A program made the position numbers and the translations under genes. From positions 62,001 through 126,000 of the forward strand of contig JAVYJV010000043.1 of the NCBI GenBank assembly GCA_034509755.1: DNA of 64,000 nucleotides, in the 5' to 3' direction. This DNA is from Anisodus tanguticus (taxonomy: Eukaryota; Streptophyta; Magnoliopsida; Solanales; Solanaceae). A model generated the notes under the pieces. It was not told where the DNA came from. It saw nothing but the letters and a program-made list of their open reading frames with translations, and did not search any database. This document shows positions 48,601-62,164 of this stretch, one piece after another (positions within the stretch are counted from its first letter, which is position 1; every line of letters starts with the position of its first letter).

Positions 48601-51600
48601 TTATTTTAAATAATCAATATTTTAAGCACATTTTAGCTATTCTTTTGTCAATTTTTATTAGACTAAATCTTCTAAAAAAGTTTGAAACAATTTTTTTTAA
48701 TTTAAAACCGTTTAGCTAAACTGTATTTTTTATATTTTTTATGACAATTAATTTGACGCATTTATATTTAATTTAGATGTAATATGAGTACGTCGTAATT
48801 TATTTTTTTATATAATTTTTTAGATATTTAAGTTTATACTTTTTTTGATAAAATTTATAAATATGTTTCCAAAATCTCTTTTTATATTCTTTTTTATAAT
48901 CTTTGTGTTTATTTTGTAACAATAATTTTTCTCTACTTGATAACTATAATAATAAATAATGTTTAGATAATTTATGAAAATTTAGTGAAAAACTTTATCA
49001 TCTTTAGTTTGACAAAAAAAATCTTAAAAATATTGAATTTAAGGTAATAAAAATAGTTTTTTTAGCTTTCATTACAGGGAAAAAATTTTGTATAAAAAAA
49101 TATTTAATCAACAACATTAAACTAGAAATTAAACTCCGTTTAAATCACAATTTATTTTTTTATAAATTTTTTTTCTTCTCTAAATGATTATAACTTTCAA
49201 GTTGTAATCATTCACTTACTAAATTACACTGTTCTATTTTTTTTTCAAGTGTATTTTATGAATAAAATAATACCTATGTTCTAGTATTTAATTTTAAATT
49301 TAGATTTCATATTATGTTTCAAGTAGTAGAATTTTTATGAAAATTCATATATATATTGATTAAATGAATGTTCTGTATAAAAAACTATTGAACTTGTTAT
49401 TATAATACCTTAAGAGTATTTTTTTATTAACATAGAGTTTTCGTATATTTAAATAATTTTTAATTTAAATCTATTTAATATCCGCTTTAATCAAATTCTA
49501 ATTAAAATTTTTTTTTCAATTAGAATAAACTTTTTTTTTAGATTTCTATTTAAATATACTTTTTTCAAACTTTGATTTTTTATTTACTTTTTAACAGAAA
49601 ATATTTATTCTTCTTTTTTTAAATAAAATTTGATTGTTATCTAATTAAACTAAGTTTTTATTGAAAAATCATCCAAATAACTAATAAGCTTGATTTAATG
49701 AAATAAAAAGTTTTTTTTTTTGGGAAAAAACTTTTAAATATCTTTTTAGTAAACTTTAATTAATTTTTATATTTTGTTGACTTTTTAAACATTTTAAAAA
49801 ATTTTAATTTTAAAAAGAATTTTTGTTAAATTGATTTTATAGAAGAATTTAAAAAATTTTAAAAGAAACTTAAGATTTAATTAAATTAAAAAAATTTTAT
49901 GTAAAATATAGAACTTTTTTTTAAAAAATTTTATTAAGAAGTAAACTTTAGAAAAAAAGTAATAATTGTAAAAAATTTATAGTTTTAGTTAATAAAAAGC
50001 TATTAAAACTTTATTTTTTCACAAAAATAATCAACTATTTTTAAATTAGGAAACTTTTTAATAAAATAGCTTTTAGAAATAATTAATTTTAAATTTAATT
50101 ATTGAATTCATTGTAAAATTCTTTTTATTGGGAAATTTACTAAAAAATTTAACTAAATTTTATTCATCAAAAACAATTACAAAACTTTTTAACAAAACTT
50201 ATGAATTTTAAACAAAAAGCTTTTAATGGATAAAATTTTTTTTGTTTAAATTACTTTTGTTTAAATAGTTATTAAAAAAAATTTTTTTAAGTTTTGTTCA
50301 AAAGCTTATAATTTTTTATTTTAAATAAAATTATACTTTGGATAAGTTTTTATTTTAAAACTTTTCAACAAAATATTTTCTTTTTGTATTTTTTAATCGT
50401 TTGATAAAAAAAGTATTTTTAATATCAAGAAATATTCTTTAAAACTATTTTAAATCTTATTTTTATTTATAGAAAGTTTTATCCAAAAAAATTTTTTTAA
50501 AATTTTTATGAATCTAAAAAGTTTTTATACAAAAGTTTCATGAGTATTTTTATGAGTTTAGTATTTTCATGGGTCTTTTTGTTTTTTATAAGTCTAGTAT
50601 TTTTATAAATTTTGTATTTTTTAAAAATCTTATGAAGCATTCAAGAAAAAATGTAAAATAAATTTAGAAAATGTTTAAGATATAAAACTTAATTTAAGCA
50701 AAGTTTATTTGTAAATCAAAAATTAAACAAAAAAGTTTTTTAAAGAGTTTTCAAAACTTACTATCAATTTACTTAACGTGTTAATTCATAGAATTTTTCT
50801 TTTGAATAAAAAAACTTTTCACAAAATTTTGTTTATTTAACTCATATAGATTTTTATTTTAAAACATATTTACCTGCGCATTCACTGATTTAAAATAATT
50901 TTCTAATCTAAGCTAGTTTAATAAACAAAAGTTTTTTCACTATGGTTTTATAGATAAAAAAAAGATGAGTTTTTTTCCAAAGTTTAATAAGGCTTTAAAA
51001 TGAATTTAGATTTTTTTTGTTTCATTTATTTTTTTTTTTAGTCTTTTAAAGTATCAAAAGAATCAATTGAGCTAAAGAACTTAATGTGAATTTTATTTAA
51101 AAAAAAAATTATCAAATATTTGCATTCAATATTTGGTAATTTAAAATCAACAATTGATTTAATTAAAGATTTTTTTTGATTGTTTTTTATAAAAGAATTA
51201 TACTTGATCTTAATTTGAAATATTCTAAATAATTTAAATTAATTTTTCTGTTAATGACAATCAATGTTCTAGTCTGATTTGTTTTTTTTTTGCCTCCGCA
51301 GATTTTGTGCGTCATTCGCGACCTGATCTTTATTAATAAAATTTGCTTCTGCGCAAAATTTAGCTCTTTTTTTAAATGCTGTTGCGTGTTTTTTTCCATC
51401 TTAAGACAATTAGGATATCTTGAAATTTGTTTTAAAATTTATTAATTCAAGATGAATAATTAATTTTATTTTTTAAATTAATTTTTTGCATAAAACTTTT
51501 CAGAAGATTTTGAATAAAAAAAAAATTGTTTCCGTAAACTAACCTTGAAAATTTTTTTTCAAATGAAGCAACAAATTTGATTTTTAATTAAAAAACAAGT

Positions 51601-54600
51601 TTTTTTTTGCTTCAAATTATCGGTTTATTTTTTTCAAAAAAAAAAAATATTCCCAATCTAATTTTAATTATTAGTGAACTATTTGAATAAAGTTTTAACG
51701 ATTCCTCAAAATAATTAAATGAATATTTGCATGAAAAATATTTGAAACGTTCAAAATTAATGTCTAAAAGTAATTTTGAAAAAGTAAGAAGACTTTTAAA
51801 AATCAAGTTTACAAAAAAGAAAATTATTTTTTTTCAACTAAAAGAGTAAATAGTTTTAGAGAATTTGAAGCATCAAATATTCATAAGAAAATTCAAAAAT
51901 ACCTTTTTATTAATTGATAATGTTTAAGGCAAAAATTTAATTTCAAATTTTTATTACTCAAAAAATTAGTGTCAAAAATAAAGTTTACTTTAAAATTAGA
52001 AGTTTCTATCAAAAAGTTTATTATAAAAGAAAAAAATTAGGACAAAAGTAAACTTGAAATAAGAAAAACAAAAGCAATTTCAAAATGTGTGTATACATCA
52101 TTTTAAAAGTTTGGCATAATAAAATTTTCTTAAGAATTTATTTGTTTTTTCTTAATTTATCAGACTACAAAAGATTTAATTATAAATTGCCATAAGTAAA
52201 AACAAAATAAATAGAATACAAAATATTAACAAATTGTTGGTTAATAAAAATATTAAGAACTATTTAAATCTGTTCTTTATTTTTTTTACAAATTAGAAGC
52301 TTCATGAATATATTATTTATAAATATATAAAACTTTATATAAACTTTTTTAATTATTTTTTTTCAATTCCACATTTTTGACTGCGGCTGACTTATTTTTA
52401 TAACTTTGTAAATAAAATGAACCAAATAGATATAAAAATATACCTGCATATGTACCTTGCATAACAGCTAAAGTTTTACTCCAACAACAGTTTGAGCTAA
52501 ATAATGAATATAATGTATGTGAAAATACACATATAAATTGTATCATTTGTAATTGAGTTAAATATTTTTTCCACCATGTATACTTTTTATATTCTGGTCC
52601 CATTGCAGATAAAGCATAATAACAATACATAACTGAATGTATAAATGTATTAAATAAACCAGTAAAACCATTATTAAAATGGAAATATTTAAATCCAACC
52701 CATGCAACAAATGGCATCATTCCATGATGAAATAAATGTAAAAAAGATAAATGATTATATTTTTTACGTAAGACAAAGAAAAATGTATCTATTAAATCAA
52801 AAAACTTAGATATAAAATAAAAATATCCTAAGTAAATTAAAATCCATGTATTTGAAGTATTATCATTATCATTACGACATAAACATTCCCATGTTTTAAC
52901 ACCATAATTTGTTAGTTTTAAGCCAATTAAAAAACCTACTCCATTTACTAAAACCATAAAACAATTATAAACAACCATTGCTCTTCTTAAGTCAAATGGT
53001 TTACGATTTTTCATATATTCAGGTATTACTTTTAATGTTAATAATAAATAAATTAATACTAAAAGTATAACTTTCCATGGTCCTCCACCTGAGATTAATG
53101 TAAATGTATTGGCTCTTTTATCTGCTGTTTCTTCCCAAACATCATGATAAAAATATTGAATTTTTTTTTGTAAGTTCTCGCTGATTGATAAAAAACTAGT
53201 CATTTTGAATTATTTTGAAAATTAACAATAATTTTTGAAAGACTTTTAAAGTTATTAAGAAAACTCTTTTGTACCTTTACTTTTGTTCAAAAAACTTTTA
53301 TTTTCAAAAAAAAAACTCTATTTTTTAAAAAAAAATTTTATTTCCTAGAAAAATCGAACCGTCTTTACAAACAAAAAACTTTTTTTTAAAAAACTTTAAT
53401 TAATATGTTAAAATCTTAATTTGGCTTATACTTAATTTTAACAATTAAAGTTACTTTAATTTAAATTAAATCAATTTTTATATACACATTTTGTAGTTCA
53501 ATTTAAAATTTTATTTTAAAATACAAATAGAAACTTAAAAAACAAAATTAAATAACAAGAAATAAGTTTAAAACTAAAAAAAGTATTAATAAACTAAAAA
53601 AAATATAAACTTGAAAAAAAATAACAAAAAAAAAAATTCTTAAATTGGTTTAAAATTTTTTCATAAAGTTTATTTTAAGTTGTTGGTCGAACCAATCTTT
53701 TATGAAAACTGAATAATTTTGAGGGCAGCTAAAGAATTTTGGTTAATGTAGTTTTCACGGTATGTTTTTCGACACTTGTTCTTCTACTTTAGAGAAAAAA
53801 AAAGGCCAACTTAAGGTGAACTAAAAAGAAAGAAAAAAACTCAGCTTTCCTTTAAATTTATTGATAATAAGCAAAAAGAAAAAAAATGTTTTTCTTGTTC
53901 TTCTATATATCAGTAAATATTATATAAGCTAAATAAAATCTAAATAATCACAAAATAGTAAAATTAATCCTTTTAAATTGAAAAAAAGTTTTTTAAAAAA
54001 TTTTTTATCAAGCGATAAATTTCTTAATTTTTGTTCTTGAATTTTGTTTTAAGATTGCAAATATTTGAATAGAGTTGTGAAAATTTAATCAAACTGTAAT
54101 AGATGAAAACTTTAATTAAATACTATTAAAGTAATTATCATATATAACAATGCTTAAAATGATAGTTTTCACTTTTTTTTTTGATCAAAGATAAACATGA
54201 TGAAATTCAATGTCTTGATCTAAAAAAATTATTTTCCAATACAATATTATCTTATATACTTTTTAATTTTAAAAAACTATTAATTGATTTCAGCATCAAC
54301 TTTTAATTATCAATTTGATAAAACTTTTATAGATTTTTTCTAAATTAATTTTCTCAAAGCTTTTTAAACAAACTTGAAACTAATTTTTTTAATAAACTCA
54401 ATTTTTATTTGATAAAACTCTTTTAGAATTTTTTTGATAAGTCTCAATTTGAAGTTTTGATAAGTTTTAAACTTTTTTGTTTTAGATTGTTTTTAATAAA
54501 ACTTTTATTAAGCTTTTTAGACAATTTTTTTAGGCCTTTTTTTTAATTATTTTTATGAGATTGTGTGTTTTTTTGAGTTCTTGCTAATGTTTTGCATTGG

Positions 54601-57600
54601 TTTTCAAATTTTTTTTAGCTATTCTATTTTTAATTTTTTTTTACATTTTTTACTTTTTAGCTTGTTTTCGAAAGGATGAAGATGAACAGAATCAATGTTT
54701 TATTTTTGATAACTTTTTTTTTGGGTTTCTGTTTTCCTCATCTATTAAATACTTCACATTGATTCATTTTTAAATAAAAATTATTAGAACATATACTTTT
54801 GATACAAAATTTTTATCATTTTTCTTTATGCTAAATTGGAAATTAACTCTATTTGCATAAAATAATTATAGTTTTCTTTTTAATAAAACTTTATCAAAAT
54901 TTATATTTCAATTGTTTCACAAGAGAACAAAAAGTTTTTATAAAAATTATGTTTAAAATGTAGAAAACTATTTTCAATAAATGTCCAAAAATAAAACTTT
55001 TGTTTCAATTTTAATTAAAAATTCAATGTTGATGAATTTTTCGTAAAAAAAAAAGAAGAAATTTTCAAATTACTTTTACTAATATTTCAAGTTAATTGAA
55101 AATTCTTAATCAATGAATTTAATTATCGAAAAAAAAGTAAAATTGTAAACTAAATAATTTTACGAAATCATCTTAAATTTGCATGTGATTATTTTTTACG
55201 GTTAAATATTATTTGCCAATTTTAACTCTAAAAAGTTTTTCTCAAAATAAAAAACTTGAAACAAATATTTGTTAAAATTTTTAAATTCAAATTAACGAAA
55301 AATAATTAATTTTCAAGCGATAAATTATTGTTAAACAAGGTTTTATTGTTACAAAAAAGAAAATTTATCAAAATTGAAAAAAAAAGTTTTCAAAAAATCT
55401 AATCAAGCTAAAAAATTATTTAAAAAAATCACCGAAGTTTAAAAATTTAAAAATAATCAAACTTTGAAAAAGTTTTTCAAAAATTAAACTTCACCAAAAA
55501 ATTTTTCTAAATAATTAAAAGGTTTATAAAATGATGAAAAATAACAAAAAGGATCAAATTTAATATCTTTTTTAAAGGTCAAAATGTTTAAACAAGCTTT
55601 TAAAAATTAATCCAAAAAAAAATTTTTTTTTGATTAAATTACAGACTATGAAAAATTAATTTTTTTCAACTTAATTTTGACAAATTGGCTTTTAACAAAG
55701 CTATTTTTAAAAAGACTTTAAAAGTTTTTTTTTATCATATTAATTTATTATCATGGAAACATTCTGTGAAAATTTTTTAACTCTTTCTAGTTTAAAAAGT
55801 TTTTATCTTTTTTAATCTTATTTAACTAAAAAAATTTAACATCTTTTTAAATATCATCCTATAATTTTTTAATTACATTTTTATAAACTTAAAAATAATT
55901 CAATTTCTATGCTATATAATTAGTTTTATTAATAAATCAGATCAATAAATTTCTATTTATAAAATTAAATTGATTAGTTTAAGTTTAGAATAAAAAAATT
56001 TAGTTTTTTTTCTTAATTGATTGTTTTAACTTTTTTTTAAAACTCTTATTTAACTAAATTTAATCTTATAAACTTTATTAATTTAAGTGTATTAGAATAT
56101 TTAAATTTAGTTTATTCTATAAAAATTTGATTTCTTTGGGAAAAAAGTTTAATCCAAAGTAAAAAGTTTAGACATTGAAATATTAAACAGAATTAATATT
56201 AAATTATATAAAGTTTAATGCTGTTTTATTTTATCAATAACTGTATTTGACATAGCTTTAAAAATTTTGTTTTTTGATATGTAACAAATAAGACTGTTGT
56301 TTAACATTGCTAAAATACTATTCTTCTTTAATATAGTTTAAAAAATATTGTTATTTTACATAGTTTAAAGGGTAATGTTGTATAATATAACTTAACAATA
56401 TTGTTATTTTAGATAGCTTTACAAATATTTTTATTTTAAATAGCTTTATACCATATTTAACATAGCTTTACTAGTATTGTTATTAAACAATTCTTTAATG
56501 TTACTATCATTTAACATAGCTCGAGCTTTGTTGTTGCTTAAAATAATCTAAACAATAATGCTGTTTAACAAAAGTCGAGCAATAATGTTATTAAAATTAC
56601 GTTAAACAGTAATAATTTTAAATTTAGTTCAAATGATAATAAATATGAGTTTTTACAGAATTTGAAATATAATTCTATTGAGATTTGAAAAATAAGCTTT
56701 AATGAGTAAAATTTGATCCATTGAATTTTTATAAATCTTATTTTTTTTCATCAATTTTTATCAAACATCATTAATAACTTAAAAAAAAGTAGTTCTTTCA
56801 TTTAAGCTAGTAATTAATGTTTAAGTTAAAAAATTTTACACATAATTGGTAGACAATTAAAAAAACTATCTATTGATTTGAAATTATCTACTGATAAATA
56901 AAAATTTACAAGTTAAATACTTTTGATTAAAATTAATGATGTATTTATAAAATTGATAGACTAATAAATGTTTTACATGTAAAATAATTTTCCTTGTTTT
57001 ACTAATATACTTTTTTTGTCTTTAATTAAAAGTTGTTATATATTGATTTTTCATTAACTAATTCTTCAACTATACCTTTTAAAAAAGAAAACTTTCTAAA
57101 ACTAATCAATAATTTTTTTAATTAAACTTTATATTGAAAAAACTATTTGTTTGACAAAAAATAGTTCAAGTTCAATTAAATATCAAAATCTGTTCCTTGT
57201 TTTAAATAATTGAATACTATTCATAAGTCTCAAAATTGAATTTACTTTAAAATTCTATTTTAAATTAAAATTTAAGTTTAAGGTTAATTCTAAATTAAAA
57301 TTTTTTTTTTATCTTAAAAAAACTAATTTGTTGGTAAATAATTCAAGTTCAAATTTTAATTTTATCTTTTTTTCCTGTTCTACTTTTTTTATTTAATTTT
57401 TCTACAATTTGCATATTCAAACGTTTCTTATTTTTTTAATTTTTGAATTATAAATTTAGTTAAAGAATTTTTTTTATTGATGAATGATGATTTTTTTCAG
57501 TCTAGTCTACCTTTTTAGAAAACAGTTTTGTGCATCACAAAAATAGGCTATTTGGTTTTTAGGTTAAGTTTCTTGTTTATTATTAATCGACCTTTACTAC

Positions 57601-60600
57601 TTTGTCTTGAACCGGTTTTTAATTTTTTTTTTCAAGATTCTTTTTAGTGCGATAAATATATTTTATCAAATTTATGCATCTAAAACCTTATTTCTTTTTA
57701 CTTCTTAAATAAACATTACTTTTTTAATACAAAACTCATTTAAAATGTGAATATTGATTTTAATTTACAAAAATTTCTGGTTTAAAACCGGATTTTTTTA
57801 TTGTCTCAAGCTAATGTCAGTTTTGATCGTTAATTCTTAATTAAAGTTTTATTTAATGAAAACTTATTTTGTAATTTTACTTTTAAGTTTTTAATTTTAC
57901 TTTTTAGCTTATAATTTCACTTGAAACTTTTAATATCTTTTAAAGCTTCTAATTTTTTTTATTAATTGAACTTTGATTTCATTTTAAACTTTTCATTTCA
58001 TAATTTTTACATTTTTTAATCATAAATTTCAATTATTCTTCAAAAATATTCTTAATTCAAAGTTTTCACATTTTAAACTTTGTTTTAAGAATCTAATTTT
58101 ATGAAGTATCTTTAAAAATTATTAAAAACTTTTTTTTTATGAAAATTAAATTTGATATTTAAGAAAAATTTTGTTTCAAGTTTGTATCAAAAATTTATCC
58201 TCTTTTTAGTCAATAAAAATCTTTTTTTTCTTTTTATTAAAAATGTCATTTCTAAAAAAACCTTTTCTTTTTTCAAAATATTTAGTATCTTTTAGTCATA
58301 AAAAACATTTCTTTTAAACATAAATAACATTGTCTCTTCTAAACATAAAAAAAACTCTCTTATAAACATAAATAAAATTCTATTAAAAAAAAATTTTTTA
58401 AATTAAAAGCACAAAAAAAATCTGTTTTAAAGTTTATTTAAAAAATTATTTAAAATTAGGTTTTAAAAAAAACAGCTTCAAATTTTAAAAATGAATTTGT
58501 TACAAAGTATTTTTATTTGAAAATCAATAATATTTCAGATTTTGACATCATCTTAAATTTTGGCAATTTTGAAATCATTTAAAAAAATAATAATTCTATT
58601 TTAATAACATTGACATTTTAAAGAAAAAAAATCTTAAAAATTTGAAAAATATTTCAAAAATTACAAATATTTGTAAATTTTTCAATTGAAACATAGTTTT
58701 TGAATCAAGATTTAGGAAATAAAAAAACTTTTTTGAAACAATAAAAAATTTAATAAATAATTGTAAAATCATCCTTTCATCTTCAAAAAAAAATTTCAAT
58801 ATTAAGTTATATTTTCAAAGCATTGAGGTCAACAAATAATTCAAATAAATTTAATCTAAACTTTTTTAATTTTAATTGTTTTTCCTCTTTAAGGGTTAAA
58901 TTGACTTAACAATCATTCCAAATAAAAAAAATCTAAAAAGTAAAAGTTTGATTTTTTAAAAAATCAAATAAATTAAAAACTTTTAAAATTAATTAACTAT
59001 AGTAAATAGTAGAACTAATTATTTCTACTTGAATTAATTCTTAATTAAACAAATTCTATACCTTCAGTTCTTTTGAATCAGATAAAACATTTTTAAATTA
59101 AAACTTTATAGTATTGATTTGATTATGTAGCTTATCCAAAAACTTTTTGATTAAAATTATTTAATCAAGTTCATTTAACAGAGACAAAAAACTTTTTTTA
59201 GTCTAACAAAAAATCAATGTAATTTTTTCATCTTTATAAAATCTAATAGAAATTTAAAATTACCAAATCTTGTTATTGATATAAAATAAATTAAAAGTTT
59301 TTTCATTAGAATCAATTTAGAATAAAAAATTGAGTCTAAAAGAAACTGTAAAATAAAATATTTTCTTTGAATCTTAATGAAGTTTTGACAGATAAGTTTT
59401 AAAGAATTTGTAAAAATGTTTTTGAAAAAAATTTTTAACCATTAATTTCATTTAACAAGCTTTTAATTTAGTAGTAACAAACTTTTAATATTCTTTTGGA
59501 AATCTTAACCATTTTAGCCAAAAAAGAAAATCTGAATGAAGTTAAATTTTTTGTCAATTCTTCAATACTTTGTAACATTTTTTATAAGTCATTAATAGAA
59601 CTTAAATTTTTTTTTCAAATTTTAAAGTATACTTGATTTTTTTTTTAATCATTAACAACTACTAAATAAAAGTTTTTTTATCTTAATGAATTTTCTATTA
59701 ATTTTTTGATGATTCCATACTAAGAATTAATTTTATTTTATAGCACCTCCAGTAAAACAATCATTCACAAGACGAAAATCTGTTTTTGCTGAACATTATG
59801 ATCCTGCCGAAGATGAAGATGATGAAGGAGATAAAATTATTTGTCCTAAATCTGATAGTCAACGTAAAAGATTAACTGAAGCTATTAAAAATATATTTTT
59901 ATTTAGATCTTTAGATAATGTGAGTAAAAACAATTAAATTAAAATTAGTTTGATTATTTGAAAAAAAAATTAAAAAAAACCTTTTAATATTTTAGCAAGA
60001 ACTATGTGAAGTACTTGATGCTATGTTTGAAAAAAAAGTTGAGCCTAATGAATTAGTTATTAAACAAGGTGACGATGGAGACTATTTTTATGTTATTGAA
60101 AAGTAAGTTTAAATATTAAAATTTTTTTTTGAAAGTAGAAAGTAATTTATTATTTTTATAGAGGACATTATAAAGTTTTAATAGAACAAGGTGATGGAAC
60201 TGAAAAAGAATTAGGAGAATATAATGATTCTGGAAGTTTTGGTGAGCTTGCTCTTATGTATAATTTGCCAAGATCTGCCACAGTTAAAGCTTTAACTAAT
60301 GGATCATTATGGGCAATGGTAATTATTTTTATAAAATTAAATTTCAAATTAAAATCATTTTTTATTTATTAGAGCCGACAAACATTTCGTAAAATAATTT
60401 TAAAAAACTCTTTTCAAAAAAGAAAAAATTATGAAAAGTTATTAGAAAAAGTAGAAATGCTTAAATCATTAACAGAATATGAACGTATGAATCTTTGTGA
60501 TGCCCTTATACCAAAAAGATATACGAAAGATTCAATTATTATTAAAGAAGTAAGACAAACTATATTTTAATTAACTAAATTTAATTTTTTTTTTTTAAAA

Positions 60601-61049
60601 AAAGGGTGATCAAGCAGATGGAATGTATTTTGTAGATGAAGGAACTGTTAAAGTTACAAAAACAAATGAAGTAAGAATTTTTTAAATTAAAATAAAATTT
60701 TTTTTTTTAAAAAATAAAATTTAAACTTTTTAAAGAATGGTGTTCAAAGAGAAGTATCTAAACTTGGAAAAGGAAGTTATTTTGGAGAATTGGCTCTTAT
60801 AACACATAAACCAAGAGCTGCTTCAATTATTGCTGAAGTAGATGTTAAAGTTGCTTGTAAGTTAATTGAATTTAACCTTTTTAAACTTAAATTTAATTTT
60901 TCATAATTATAGTTTTAGATGTTGATGCTTTTGAACGTTTACTTGGCCCTTGTATGAATATTATGAAACGTAATTTTAATGATTATGAAGAAGAATTAGT
61001 ACGAATATTTGGATCAAAAATCAATATTTCTGATTTACGTTCAATGTAA
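42685..61049 (+). CDS. cAMP-dependent protein kinase type II regulatory subunit
   Basis: Eight coding exons: 42685-42937, 59744-59919, 59996-60102, 60162-60318, 60373-60549, 60605-60670, 60736-60856 and 60913-61049. All are GT..AG and join in frame to 397 residues, the normal family length. The subunit inhibits the PKA catalytic subunit until cAMP binds. Residues about 17-55 (VPNELTNLLFDFTVSVL...AQYFRDL-type helices) form the dimerisation/docking domain that binds AKAPs. The inhibitor sequence TRRKSV has Ser97 in the P-site, so it is a phosphorylatable type II subunit and not type I. It is followed by the acidic EDEDDEGD stretch. Two cyclic-nucleotide-binding domains have intact phosphate-binding cassettes: FGELALMYNLPRSATVKA and FGELALITHKPRAASIIA. 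Intron 1 is 16,806 bp and contains an ELOVL gene on the other strand; the other six introns are only about 53-76 bp. Confidence 0.93.
43440..43745. repeat. Tandem repeat, about 50-60-bp unit, about five copies
   Basis: Degenerate units share the pattern ttgttgttattgttact, then agaattgatgtttgaatttt. The GTT/ATT-rich composition differs from the surrounding poly-T sequence. It lies inside intron 1 of the PKA RII gene. Confidence 0.7.
51187..51399 (-). CDS. Small unknown ORF nested in the PKA RII intron
   Basis: A 70-codon ATG-initiated frame on the minus strand. The first 43 residues (MEKNTQQHLKKELNFAQKQ..., RSRMTHKICGG) have good residue variety, look amphipathic, and coincide with a conspicuously GC-richer patch (about 51285-51400). 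The remainder is Ile/Leu/Asn-rich noise and may not be translated in this frame. It could be the first exon of a small gene, or an eroded gene. The family is not recognised. Confidence 0.3.
   Translation of the reverse strand: MEKNTQQHLKKELNFAQKQILLIKIRSRMTHKICGGKKKTNQTRTLIVINRKINLNYLEYFKLRSSIILL
52349..53203 (-). CDS. Very-long-chain fatty acid elongase (ELOVL family), nested antisense
   Basis: A single-exon, 284-residue protein of typical ELOVL length with about seven hydrophobic helices. ELOVLs catalyse the condensation step (malonyl-CoA plus acyl-CoA to 3-ketoacyl-CoA) of fatty-acid elongation in the ER. Hallmarks are KFFDLIDTFFFVLRKK (133-148), the histidine box HLFHH (156-160), FNTFIHSVMYCYYALSAMGP (185-203) and a TQLQMIQF segment. 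The C-terminus KKNN is a KKxx-type ER-retrieval signal. The gene lies entirely inside intron 1 of the PKA RII gene on the opposite strand, and its own intronless state suggests it may have arrived there as a retrocopy. The exact ELOVL subtype is not resolved, though the motifs lean to the ELOVL1/4/7 side. Confidence 0.93.
   Translation of the reverse strand: MTSFLSISENLQKKIQYFYHDVWEETADKRANTFTLISGGGPWKVILLVLIYLLLTLKVIPEYMKNRKPFDLRRAMVVYNCFMVLVNGVGFLIGLKLTNYGVKTWECLCRNDNDNTSNTWILIYLGYFYFISKFFDLIDTFFFVLRKKYNHLSFLHLFHHGMMPFVAWVGFKYFHFNNGFTGLFNTFIHSVMYCYYALSAMGPEYKKYTWWKKYLTQLQMIQFICVFSHTLYSLFSSNCCWSKTLAVMQGTYAGIFLYLFGSFYLQSYKNKSAAVKNVELKKNN
56240..56620. repeat. Tandem repeat, about 35-bp unit, about ten degenerate copies
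   Basis: Copies of the pattern aatattgttattttacatag followed by ctttaa repeat head to tail with much divergence. Some copies carry a ctcgagc or gtcgagc variant (near 56520 and 56575). It is in the PKA RII intron. Confidence 0.7.
58290..58385. repeat. Tandem repeat, about 27-bp unit, about three to four copies
   Basis: The unit is of the type cttctaaacataaataacat, repeated with substitutions. It is also inside the PKA RII intron. Confidence 0.65.
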
Positions 61050-62164
61050 AAGTAAATTTTTTTTTTCTTCAAATTTTTAAAATCTTTACTTAGAAAAAAT
61101 TAAAAAAGACAATAGTTAATTGCCTATTAAATTTCATTTATCGCTAAATTTATTTTAATATTTAGCAGTTTTTAGTTAACACAAACATTAAATTATTCAT
61201 AATATTTAGTTAGGTCTTAAATTTTGTTAAGTGTTAAACAATTGGTTTTTTTTTTATATGTACTTTTGTCAAACGCTGTTAATAAATTTTAATTAATATT
61301 TTAATTTGATAATCATCTAAATAAAATTAATCATTGACATAAAAAATTATCATTAAACTTTCATTAGAATACAGATTAGTTATAAAAGTTGGTAATATTT
61401 AAAATATTCATTACAATTCTTTTAAAAAAAAAAAAACCTTTTTTATCCTTTTTTACTATTACCAAATTTATTAATGTGATTTTTAGGTTAGATTAATGTG
61501 AGTTCAAAACCATCCTTAAAAAAAAAAAAATTTTCTTTAAATCAAATTGCTATTAAAATTTTTTTGCATTTTGATCTCTAAAAAAATTTTTTTTTATTAA
61601 AATGCTAATTAAATCTAATTTAATTGTCAATTACCATTAAAGTTTTAAAAAACATTTAAAATATTTTCTTCAACCATTAAAAACAAATTATCAAAACAAC
61701 TTGTCTAAATTTTAAATTTGTAAAAAAAACAAAAAAATTTTCAAAAAACCAAAAAAAAAAACAAAATTCAAACTAATCCTTTGTAATTTAACTGTATTAA
61801 ATAAAAATAAACAAGTTTAAATAAAAAATTATCTAAGTTAAATTATTTTTTTATCTAATTTTTTTTTAAATTTACCACTTTATTGTCTTTAAGTGTTTAA
61901 TATTTAAAGTAAAATAAATCATTTTATCCAACAAAAAATAAAATTGATTCCCATTATTAAAAATTTGAAATTTAGAAAGCGCCACCTAGTTTTTACAATC
62001 AAAAAATTAAAATGGTTTCTTATTTCTTTTATTGAAACGCTTTTTCCTTATTAAATTCTTTGTCAATAAAAAAAATTTATAACTTCATCTGGTTCATTTT
62101 TCAACTGAAAATTTATTTTTGAATAAAAAATTCATTCAAATACTTGGACTAACATTGAACAAAA
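61050..62164. other. Intergenic between PKA RII and the next gene
   Basis: A+T-rich with long A and T runs. The aataaa-type strings shortly after 61250 could end PKA RII transcripts. No gene is seen. Confidence 0.45.

Larger units (their letters stand above)
42938..52340. other. Left part of the giant PKA RII intron 1
   Basis: T-rich on the + strand. No exon-like open frame was found apart from the weak minus-strand ORF at 51187. It contains several local repeat arrays (43.4-43.75 kb and weaker ones around 44.1-44.5, 45.35-45.55, 48.0-48.2 and 50.5-50.6 kb). Confidence 0.5.
53204..59743. other. Right part of the giant PKA RII intron 1
   Basis: A+T-rich and without recognisable exons. A slightly GC-richer patch at about 53690-53820 lies some 500 bp upstream of the ELOVL start and could hold its promoter. 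Tandem repeats are listed separately. Confidence 0.5.

Noticed and set aside
58596..58799. 67-codon Phe-rich minus-strand ORF in the PKA RII intron
   Set aside because: Pure Phe/Lys/Ile composition and surrounded by low complexity; a chance frame.
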